Shown: positions 1-6,467 of the stretch, piece by piece
Layout of the letters: each line of letters opens with the position of its first letter
Numbering within the stretch: position 1 is the first letter of the stretch
NCBI GenBank assembly: GCA_900545185.1
Contig: UQYH01000083.1
Span: 1 to 10,108, forward strand
Reading direction: 5' to 3'
Source of the DNA: an uncultured Eubacteriales bacterium
GTDB lineage: Bacteria; Bacillota; Clostridia; UBA1381; UBA9506
DNA: 10,108 nt
Notes under the pieces: model-generated
What the model saw: the letters and a program-made list of their open reading frames with translations, nothing else
What the model was told of the DNA's origin: nothing
Database searches by the model: none
Made by a program: the position numbers and the translations under genes

Positions 1-1353
1 ATTGAGAATCATATTATTAAACCGATTGCAAATTTTTTATCGCCTAAAAAAAGCGGAGATTTTTCACAAAACCTAAAAGCCCTTTTAAAGCCCGAAAAGA
101 TTGTTTTGCAGTATTCGGGTGAGCGCAGAGCCTTTTCAAACGATGCGGCAGGTTATGTGCAAGCACAGTCGCTTGCGGAAAGCACAATGGAACATGTCAT
201 GAATGGGGATTATGCCTTAAAATCGAAGGAAACCGTGACAATGGATAGCTATTTTTCCACGTTAAAGGGCAAATCCGTTTATGTGGATTACGGAAAAAAC
301 TGCGATTATCGTTTGTTTTCCTTTGCACTTTGCGGCAAAATAAAAAACAGTTTTACGGATGATATAAGCATTATCAACGGATATATTATCAGCCTTCATG
401 ACGGTATTTTAAACGATGTTTCGATTTATATGATAGATCAAAAAAGCGAAACCGTATATCGTTATGTTGTGGAAGCCGAAAAAAACGAACTGGATACACA
501 GCTGAAAAACATTATGGCACAGTCTGAAAGCCTTAGCACACTATCTTATTCGTTCGAATTGAATTTTCATAAGGAACAGGCAGAATCGCCCACAAAGGTC
601 ATTTTTGCACCTATGCTGCTGCTCGATTTGCAAACGCAGACCATGCCTTCCGTTTCCTCGTCTCCGGTGGTTGGGGCAGATCATGCTATGGCAGACGATA
701 TGCTTGACGCATTACTGAGCGCATTTTCCATTAATACGCGCACGATGAATAAATATGTGGATTTGGATAATGCAAGGGTTTTTATTGAAAACAATGCAAC
801 GTTAACCATTTATCCGAACGGACTTTTGCAGTATCAGGCAGTACAGGGCGGCCACGGGCCGGACATCAGCGCCGGAGCGGACAAAACAAACTACGATATT
901 TATTCGGCAACGGCCAATGCAGTGGATTTTGTTACGAACTTGTGCGGATATGTACCTTCTGAGATATTTGAACATTTGCAAATCAGCAGTGCACTTGTGA
1001 ATGACAGCGCCAAGCAGGGATCATATACAATATGCTTTGACTATTGCATAGATGGACGACCCGTGCGCTATAAAGAGGGCGAAAGCTATTATCACACCAT
1101 TGAAATTGAAATTGAAAACGGCTTTTTACAGTCATATCGTCAGGTGCTGAAAACGTATGAAAAGCATCATGATGAGGTGCTGACCCTGCAGCCCATGCTT
1201 AATGCGGCAGATGCATTGGTTGATATGCTGTATGTGGGGGATCAGCCTGTTAACATTACCTCCATGCATGCCGGTTATGTGGATGAACTGTCTGATACGA
1301 TTTCGGCAAAGTGGAATGCTGTGGCTAACGGCAGTGAATATATGCTGGATTAA
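1..1353 (+). CDS. yycH: YycH-like WalRK-associated regulator, 5' end cut off by window edge
   Basis: The frame is open from base 1 to the TAA at 1351-1353, giving at least 450 residues. A TTG at 106 could be read as a start but has no good ribosome binding site and lies inside an open frame, so I treat the gene as truncated by the window edge. The visible part is soluble and looks extracytoplasmic (alternating beta-strand/polar pattern, no membrane segment); the expected N-terminal anchor would lie upstream. I call it YycH-like mainly because it ends 27 bases before a convincing yycI, matching the walR-walK-yycH-yycI order known from Bacilli, and because its size fits (B. subtilis YycH is about 455 residues). 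A segment near residues 260-285 of the visible protein, containing NATLTIYPNGLLQY, resembles the beta-rich YycH/YycI fold. YycH and YycI work at the outer face of the membrane to modulate the histidine kinase WalK (inhibitory in B. subtilis, activating in S. aureus). Sequence similarity to Bacillus YycH is weak, so the name rests largely on context. Confidence 0.62.
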   Translation: MENHIIKPIANFLSPKKSGDFSQNLKALLKPEKIVLQYSGERRAFSNDAAGYVQAQSLAESTMEHVMNGDYALKSKETVTMDSYFSTLKGKSVYVDYGKNCDYRLFSFALCGKIKNSFTDDISIINGYIISLHDGILNDVSIYMIDQKSETVYRYVVEAEKNELDTQLKNIMAQSESLSTLSYSFELNFHKEQAESPTKVIFAPMLLLDLQTQTMPSVSSSPVVGADHAMADDMLDALLSAFSINTRTMNKYVDLDNARVFIENNATLTIYPNGLLQYQAVQGGHGPDISAGADKTNYDIYSATANAVDFVTNLCGYVPSEIFEHLQISSALVNDSAKQGSYTICFDYCIDGRPVRYKEGESYYHTIEIEIENGFLQSYRQVLKTYEKHHDEVLTLQPMLNAADALVDMLYVGDQPVNITSMHAGYVDELSDTISAKWNAVANGSEYMLD

Positions 1354-1380
1354 AACGCGAAAGAGGGGAGGCACGCATAT

Positions 1381-2400
1381 ATGAATTGGGAACGCGCCAA
1401 AACCATTTTAATTGTTATGTTTTTGGCTGTGGATGTTTTTTTGCTGACAGTACTGTTGCAAACCCGTTTTGCGGCAACGCGCTTGTCGGATTCCGTCATT
1501 GACGAAACCATTTCGATTTTGCAGGCGCATCATATTACCGCAGCAAAAGAAACTGTTCCGGCCAAGCGCGGCAAAAATCAAAATATTGTTATGCGGAATT
1601 ATTTTGAAGAACCGCAGCGGATTGCACAGAAAATGTTGGGAAAATGTGAGGTTGTGCAGTCTGACCCGCAAATGCATGAGTACCTTTATCATACCGAACG
1701 AAAATCGTTACACGTAAAGGGGACAAACTTTACATATACGTATCATAAAAATGACGTGAAGCCGATTGATATAGATGAAAATTCGGAAAAGTCCGAAAAG
1801 GCTTTGCAAAAGCGAGTTTTAGACAATTTGGAAAAACTGGGATTTAACAAAAAAAAGATGCTTATTTGTGAAGGGAAAAGCTTAAACGGCTTATACGAAT
1901 GTAAAGTGATACCGCTTTACGATGAAATGAAGATATACGGCATTACCATGCATCTGACAATGGACAATGAAGATATTGTTGCGCTGGAGGGCGTTTGGTT
2001 TAAAGCAACATCGGCCGAAGCGGACGAGCAGGAAAAACTCATCGACGTAACATCCGTTTTAGCCGGAATGGTTTTTAAGGAAACAAATAACAACATAGAA
2101 ATTACAAAAATTGAAAATGCTTTTTACGTAGCCGATGCATACCTTGAAAATCGGGAGATTGCAGCTGTGCCGATTTATGCCATTCAAAAAAAATCGGGTG
2201 CGGCGGAAATCGATAACGAGTTTTTGTTTTTTGATGCCCGAACCGGTGCGGCAATTCAAAAGGATGCCGCAGGTGCAGCGGAGCAATCAGAACTTCCGGC
2301 AGATAACGAAACGACCATAGAGACGGTGGAGGAAGGTGACGGGCAGAATACTCGGGAGCCTGCTGCGGAACAAAATGACGTACAAACCGAGAACACATGA
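1381..2400 (+). CDS. yycI: YycI, membrane-anchored regulator of the WalRK two-component system
   Basis: A 339-residue protein with a strong AGGGGAGG ribosome binding site (1364-1371) nine bases before the ATG. The N-terminus MNWERAKTILIVMFLAVDVF is highly typical of YycI: a short basic cytoplasmic stretch followed by one transmembrane helix (about residues 7-27) with no cleavage site, leaving the rest outside the cell. The body (about 30-290) is a mixed alpha/beta domain. Known YycI proteins pair with YycH and bind the WalK sensor kinase to tune cell-wall metabolism. The protein is longer than B. subtilis YycI (about 280 residues), mainly because of an acidic, low-complexity tail at residues 295-339 rich in Ala, Glu, Asn, Asp and Thr, probably disordered. 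It follows the yycH-like gene by 27 bases and precedes obg by 82 bases, so it is probably co-transcribed with both. The family call is firm; the direction of its effect on WalK here is not predictable. Confidence 0.8.
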   Translation: MNWERAKTILIVMFLAVDVFLLTVLLQTRFAATRLSDSVIDETISILQAHHITAAKETVPAKRGKNQNIVMRNYFEEPQRIAQKMLGKCEVVQSDPQMHEYLYHTERKSLHVKGTNFTYTYHKNDVKPIDIDENSEKSEKALQKRVLDNLEKLGFNKKKMLICEGKSLNGLYECKVIPLYDEMKIYGITMHLTMDNEDIVALEGVWFKATSAEADEQEKLIDVTSVLAGMVFKETNNNIEITKIENAFYVADAYLENREIAAVPIYAIQKKSGAAEIDNEFLFFDARTGAAIQKDAAGAAEQSELPADNETTIETVEEGDGQNTREPAAEQNDVQTENT

Positions 2401-2482
2401 AGCTTGCTGCGCATGAAAGCAGCTTACAAAATCTATAGAGGAACTGTGTACTGAAAAACAGACAAAGAAAGGGTTTAACAAT

Positions 2483-3748
2483 ATGTTAGTAGATGTAGCG
2501 GAAATTCAAATTCAATCCGGTAACGGCGGAAACGGCTTGGTTTCGTTTCGCCGTGAAAAATATGTGGCGGCCGGCGGGCCGGACGGCGGAGACGGCGGCC
2601 GCGGCGGCGATGTGATTTTTCAGGCCGACAGCCGATTACTGACCTTGATGGACTTTCGGTATAAGCGTGAATATAAGGCACAAAACGGCGGTGACGGCCG
2701 CGGCGCCAAATGCACCGGTTCAAGCGGTTCACCCATGGTGATCCATGTGCCTGTCGGAACGCTGATTAAGGATGCCGAAACGGATCGTACCATTGCTGAC
2801 TTAAAGCAGGACGGCGCCAAATTTGTGGCGGCGCGGGGCGGTAATGGCGGCTGGGGCAATGTTCATTTTGCAACGCCGACCCGTCAGGTACCTAAATTTG
2901 CTAAGCCGGGACAAAGGGGCGTTTCACGCCGTATTAAGCTGGAACTGAAGCTGCTGGCCGATGTGGGTCTTGTGGGTTTTCCCAATGTGGGAAAATCAAC
3001 GCTTTTGTCTGTTGTCAGCAGCGCAAGGCCGAAAATTGCCAACTATCATTTTACAACACTGGAGCCGAATTTGGGCGTTATCTCTGTAGGCGAAGCCAAA
3101 AGCTTTGTGATGGCCGATATTCCCGGCATTATTGAAGGAGCCAGCGAAGGGGCAGGCTTGGGACACGAATTTTTGCGCCATGTGGAACGGACGAGATTAC
3201 TTTTGCATTTGGTGGATGTTTCCGGCATAGAAGGACGCAATCCTTTAGAAGATTTTGACACGATTTGTGAGGAAATGAGGCTTTATAATCCGGAGCTTGC
3301 CGAAAAACCGCAAATTGTTGTGGCCAATAAAACAGATATCATTACAGACCCGGAGGCATACGAGGCGTTTAAAGCGGAAATTGAGAACCGCAATCTGTTA
3401 TTGTTTGAAATTTCGGCAGCTACAAAAAAGGGTACGCGTGAACTGATGGCCTTTGCGTATGGCTGCTTGCAGGAGCTTCCGATTCCCGAACAAGTGGTTT
3501 ATGAAGATGTTTTGCCCGAAGAAGAGGAGTCCACCTTTACTATTGTACGGGATAACGAGGTTTACTGTGTGGAAGGAACGCGTGCGGAGCGTATTGTGGC
3601 AAGCACGAATTTTTCGGATTATGAATCACTTCAATTCTTCCAGCGCTCACTGCGCGATTCGGGTATTATTGATGCTTTGGAAAAAGCCGGAATCCATGAG
3701 GGTGACACGGTGCGAATGTGCGATTTGGAATTTGAATTTATGAAATAA
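2483..3748 (+). CDS. obg: Obg/CgtA-family GTPase for ribosome assembly
   Basis: A full-length 421-residue Obg. Order of domains: glycine-rich Obg fold (about 1-158, with GNGGNG, GGPDGGDGGRGG and ARGGNGGWGN turns), G domain (about 159-330) and the C-terminal OCT domain (about 349-421) found in many Gram-positive Obg proteins. The GTPase motifs are all intact: G1 GFPNVGKST at 165-173, switch I FTTLEPNLG at 190-198, G3 DIPG at 212-215, G4 NKTD at 282-285 and G5 SAA at 311-313. Obg is an essential cytoplasmic GTPase that binds the 50S subunit and links its assembly to (p)ppGpp and stress. The start ATG has AAGAAAGGG about nine bases upstream. Unusually, the gene is not preceded by rplU-rpmA, its common neighbours, but by yycI. 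It overlaps the ispE ribosome binding site at its stop codon, so translation of the two is probably coupled. Confidence 0.97.
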   Translation: MLVDVAEIQIQSGNGGNGLVSFRREKYVAAGGPDGGDGGRGGDVIFQADSRLLTLMDFRYKREYKAQNGGDGRGAKCTGSSGSPMVIHVPVGTLIKDAETDRTIADLKQDGAKFVAARGGNGGWGNVHFATPTRQVPKFAKPGQRGVSRRIKLELKLLADVGLVGFPNVGKSTLLSVVSSARPKIANYHFTTLEPNLGVISVGEAKSFVMADIPGIIEGASEGAGLGHEFLRHVERTRLLLHLVDVSGIEGRNPLEDFDTICEEMRLYNPELAEKPQIVVANKTDIITDPEAYEAFKAEIENRNLLLFEISAATKKGTRELMAFAYGCLQELPIPEQVVYEDVLPEEEESTFTIVRDNEVYCVEGTRAERIVASTNFSDYESLQFFQRSLRDSGIIDALEKAGIHEGDTVRMCDLEFEFMK

Positions 3749-3760
3749 AGGGGTAGAGCC

Positions 3761-4621
3761 ATGCCGGATACAATGACGGAATTAACCATGACGGCTAAAG
3801 CCAAGATTAATCTTTCACTTCATGTTTTGGGAAAACGCGCGGATGGCTACCATACCATTGAGAGTGTTATGCAGCCGCTTCGCTTTGGTGATGTGGTTAC
3901 GGCACGATTAAACCAAACCGGGCAGATCATTCTGACAACGAGCGACCCTTCTTTGCCGACGGATGAAGGTAATCTTGCCTATCGTGCCGCACAGCTTTTG
4001 CTGCAACGGTATCGGCCGGGGCAGGGAGTTACGGTTCATATTGAAAAAAGGATTCCGATAGCGGCCGGTCTGGCAGGCGGCAGCACGGATGCGGCAGCTG
4101 TTCTGCATTTGGTGAATCAATTGCTTGAGTTGGGCTTGAAAACAGATGAACTGGCCTCCTTAGGCGTTACGTTGGGAGCCGATGTGCCGTTTTGCCTGTA
4201 CGAATCGGCAGCGTTGGCCGAAGGCATCGGAGAAAAGCTGACAACTGTGCAAGGACTTTGCGACTGCTATGTTGTGCTGGTAAATCCGGGCGTGCCGGTC
4301 AGCACAGCAAGAATATACAAGGAGCTTGACACCGCAGCAGTTTTGGAATCGCCGCAAACAAAGGCTTTGCTCGCGCACCTTGCCGAAGGTCACCTGACGG
4401 GTGCGGTCAAAAGCATGATCAATGTTATGCAGCCCGTTGCGGCAATACATTGCCCGGCGATTGAAGAACTGCTGAAAAAGCTGAAACAGGCCGGTGCGCT
4501 TCATTCAATGATGAGCGGCAGCGGTGCAACCTGTTTTGGGATTTTCACGGAAAAGCCGGATGCCGAAAAGCTTTCGTCACTGTTCGGCAGCATGCTTGTG
4601 GCTGTTACAACGCCTGCATAA
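3761..4621 (+). CDS. ispE: 4-diphosphocytidyl-2-C-methyl-D-erythritol kinase (MEP pathway)
   Basis: A 286-residue GHMP-family kinase that phosphorylates CDP-methylerythritol with ATP, the fourth step of the non-mevalonate route to isopentenyl diphosphate. The family signatures are complete: AKINLSLHVLGKRADGYH near the N-terminus (residues 14-31) with the predicted catalytic Lys15, the ATP-binding glycine-rich loop PIAAGLAGGSTDAAA (99-113), GADVPF with catalytic Asp141 (E. coli counterparts Lys10 and Asp141, from family knowledge), and the third motif MSGSGATCF (251-259). Length matches the family. The ribosome binding site AAAGGGG (3747-3753) overlaps the obg stop codon and lies seven bases before the ATG at 3761, which favours this start over in-frame ATGs at 3773 and 3788. 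Last gene of the plus-strand block; a separate promoter follows downstream. Supplies precursors for undecaprenyl phosphate, the lipid carrier of cell-wall synthesis, which fits loosely with the wall-regulator neighbours. Confidence 0.96.
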   Translation: MPDTMTELTMTAKAKINLSLHVLGKRADGYHTIESVMQPLRFGDVVTARLNQTGQIILTTSDPSLPTDEGNLAYRAAQLLLQRYRPGQGVTVHIEKRIPIAAGLAGGSTDAAAVLHLVNQLLELGLKTDELASLGVTLGADVPFCLYESAALAEGIGEKLTTVQGLCDCYVVLVNPGVPVSTARIYKELDTAAVLESPQTKALLAHLAEGHLTGAVKSMINVMQPVAAIHCPAIEELLKKLKQAGALHSMMSGSGATCFGIFTEKPDAEKLSSLFGSMLVAVTTPA

Positions 4622-4640
4622 TTGAAAAAATATGATATGG

Positions 4641-4673
4641 AATGCTCAATATTGTTTCCAATATGTGAACATT
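4641..4673 (+). terminator. AT-rich imperfect hairpin after ispE, possible weak terminator
   Basis: Twenty bases after the ispE stop the sequence can fold: ATATTG (4649-4654) pairs with CAATAT (4659-4664) around a TTTC loop. After one bulged G the pairing continues outward as CTCA against TGA with one mismatch, and AATG against CATT. About 13 pairs form in total, mostly A-T, and no T-run follows, so intrinsic termination would be weak. Its position between the ispE stop and the next promoter is what makes it worth listing. It may be chance. Confidence 0.3.
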
Positions 4674-4707
4674 TATCAAAATTATGTTGAATAAACAGCG
4701 TATCTTC

Positions 4708-4736
4708 TTGCATTATGTATAATATGATGGTATAAT
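4708..4736 (+). promoter_or_regulatory. Strong sigma-A promoter with extended -10, driving the DUF4825-type gene
   Basis: TTGCAT at 4708-4713 (four of six consensus bases) is followed by an exact 17-base spacer and a perfect TATAAT at 4731-4736. A TGG immediately before the -10 gives the extended TGn element (4728-4730). Transcription would start near 4743, leaving a leader of about 30 bases with the AAAGGTGG ribosome binding site (4757-4764) before the ATG at 4774. The element implies that the 4774 gene is transcribed independently of the yycHI-obg-ispE block. Confidence 0.85.
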
Positions 4737-4773
4737 GAACACATACCTTACTGAGTAAAGGTGGAAGAAATCC

Positions 4774-6378
4774 ATGAGAAAAAGTAAAATTTTAGTGATT
4801 ATAATGATTGTCTGTATGCTGCTGATTCTGGCGGTGGCAATCGGTCTGTTTTGCTGGAGCGGCGGTACATATCAGTATGCTGAGCTGGAAGGCTACGGCA
4901 TTATGGTTCTGGACGACTGGCAGGTAAAGGAAGAGGAGAATGAGCTTTGCTTTAACCATGGCGAGACGGAAAAAGGACGTTTTACCCTGCTGTATCAGGA
5001 TATGGATTTAAGCAGCATTCCGGAGCATTTCGGTTTTACGGGTGCAGAACCGGTGATACGCGAATCAGATCAATATGCCGTGAAGGTGTACGAATTATCA
5101 TATCAGGCTGAAGGCGTTGAGGTGCTTCAGTATGTATTGGATGCGTTGCCGGATGCACCACCTTATAAAGCGGTTTTGACGCTTTACGGCGTTCAAGCCA
5201 AGGTTGCACGGCGCATGCTGGCAGGGTTCTCTCTGCCCGAACTGCCCGAAAATGCACCGGCAAAGCCGCGCGAGGCGATGACGGCAGAGGAGCTTTCCGA
5301 AAATGTCTATGTTGTTGAAAATGAATTTGGCATTTTCAGTTATAATATCGGCAAGCTGGAGGAAATCATTGCAAAGCAATCCGAGCAGCCGCGAGAGACG
5401 GCCGCCTTGCATATTCTATCTTACGGGACGGATGAAAACGGACGCGAGCTGCGTAAGTGGTACTATCTTTTAGCAGACAGCGAAACCACTTGGCTGTTTA
5501 CGTATGAACAGGCAGAAAACGGACAGTATGTGTACGACAACAATCCGCAGCGTATTACCAAGCTGAGCCGCACAGCCTCGGCCGAAGAAAATTATACACG
5601 CTACCTGGCAGATGGCTTGCAGCTGCTTGAAACACCGTATAACCAATACACCGAAAACAGAGATAAGCTGCTGAGCTATAAAGGTACGTTTGTAGGCGAT
5701 AACAGCAGTGTCCACGGGCTTATCATGGACAGCTTGCCGGTTGGCGTTTTGGTTGAAGAGCTTTCACTGCAAACAGATGCGGAGCCTTACGGCATGACAG
5801 TGCGTTATACCCTGGCTGAGCCGGAACGTTATATAAAAGACGGTGTTTTGGATGAATCGGCCTTTTATCAAAATGCACTGCTTCTGTTTAGCTTAATTCA
5901 AAATGTGGATTCTGTAACCATGGAAATAACCTATGAGGATCAGGCCTTTACGGTTCAATATAACAGACAAGCGGCAGAAAAGCAGATGGAAAATCAGGAT
6001 TTACGCGGTTTTGCCGAGGATGCAAAGGAATTTGAACACTTTACCGAGGAATTACCCAAATATACGCCGCCGACCGAGGAAAGCTCCGGCAATGCATCCG
6101 ATGGTACGCATGTGGTTTGCTCAAGAACCGTTACAGTATCGGGCAGCACCAAGGTGCAGCATCCCAAAACGGGGAAAATGGTTGCAATTGGGCCGTATGC
6201 GGAAAAATACGGTGTGTCGCAATATTTAAACAAACCAATCACGGTCACGCTTTACGAAAAAGTAGAGGAAGGCAAAACAACCATGTGGGCAGAGGGAACC
6301 TGTAACGGCGTTTCGCTGGGAACATACCCCATCAGCTCGCGTGCTGAGTTTGACAGCTTAATCGGTATGGCCGGGTGA
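4774..6378 (+). CDS. Membrane-anchored extracytoplasmic protein with probable DUF4825 domain
   Basis: A 534-residue protein of unknown function. Basic residues MRKSK precede a hydrophobic helix at about 6-27. There is a Cys27, but the preceding residues GLF do not make a lipobox, so I read the helix as an uncleaved signal anchor with the remainder outside. Visible parts: an alpha/beta region (about 32-155), a second region (about 175-285) and a segment at about 298-395 (SYKGTFVGDNSSVHGLIMDS, then LQTDAEPYGMTVRY, then NALLLFSLIQNVDSVTMEI). This last segment matches my memory of DUF4825, seen in Gram-positive secreted proteins and next to BlaR1-type peptidases. A Pro/Glu/Ser linker (429-442) leads to a C-terminal module (443-534) with Cys449 and Cys510, possibly a disulfide. 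The ribosome binding site is AAAGGTGG with nine bases to the ATG. It has its own promoter and ends in a shared terminator, so it is probably monocistronic. The domain order as a whole is not one I recognise. Confidence 0.85.
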   Translation: MRKSKILVIIMIVCMLLILAVAIGLFCWSGGTYQYAELEGYGIMVLDDWQVKEEENELCFNHGETEKGRFTLLYQDMDLSSIPEHFGFTGAEPVIRESDQYAVKVYELSYQAEGVEVLQYVLDALPDAPPYKAVLTLYGVQAKVARRMLAGFSLPELPENAPAKPREAMTAEELSENVYVVENEFGIFSYNIGKLEEIIAKQSEQPRETAALHILSYGTDENGRELRKWYYLLADSETTWLFTYEQAENGQYVYDNNPQRITKLSRTASAEENYTRYLADGLQLLETPYNQYTENRDKLLSYKGTFVGDNSSVHGLIMDSLPVGVLVEELSLQTDAEPYGMTVRYTLAEPERYIKDGVLDESAFYQNALLLFSLIQNVDSVTMEITYEDQAFTVQYNRQAAEKQMENQDLRGFAEDAKEFEHFTEELPKYTPPTEESSGNASDGTHVVCSRTVTVSGSTKVQHPKTGKMVAIGPYAEKYGVSQYLNKPITVTLYEKVEEGKTTMWAEGTCNGVSLGTYPISSRAEFDSLIGMAG

Positions 6379-6403
6379 TGCAATTTGTGTTGTTATGCCA
6401 TAT

Positions 6404-6445
6404 AAAACAGGAATACGGACGTTTGACGGTTCGTATTCCTGTTTT
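6404..6445. terminator. Bidirectional intrinsic terminator between convergent genes
   Basis: A perfect 14-bp inverted repeat: AAAACAGGAATACG (6404-6417) and CGTATTCCTGTTTT (6432-6445) around a 14-base loop. The A-run on one arm and T-run on the other give a hairpin ending in UUUU whichever strand is transcribed. It sits 25 bases past the stop of the plus-strand gene (6378) and 22 bases past the stop of the minus-strand gene (6468), an almost symmetric position. The U-run is short, so some read-through is possible in both directions. Confidence 0.88.
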
Positions 6446-6467
6446 GCGTTATGCAGCTATTTGGACT

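Noticed and set aside
106..108. TTG at 106 as the start of the yycH-like gene
   Set aside because: The frame is open to base 1 with protein-like composition and there is no good Shine-Dalgarno site before the TTG; the true start is outside the window.
2400..2425. Hairpin after yycI (AAGC-TGCT with AGCA-GCTT, one bulge)
   Set aside because: The stem is only eight pairs with a nine-base loop and no T-run, so it is not credible as a terminator; probably chance.
2424..2452. Possible promoter before obg (TTACAA, 17-base gap, TGTACT)
   Set aside because: Both hexamers match the consensus poorly; read-through from yycI explains obg expression as well.
2585..2610. GC-rich tandem-looking repeats (GGCGGN) at the start of obg
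   Set aside because: They encode the glycine-rich turns normal for the Obg fold, not a separate repeat element.
4160..4504. Minus-strand open frame of 114 codons opposite ispE
   Set aside because: ispE is unambiguous; the opposite frame is a by-product of its codon pattern.
5098..5412. Minus-strand open frame of 104 codons inside the 4774-6378 gene
   Set aside because: Lies wholly opposite a real gene with its own promoter and ribosome binding site; no recognisable product.
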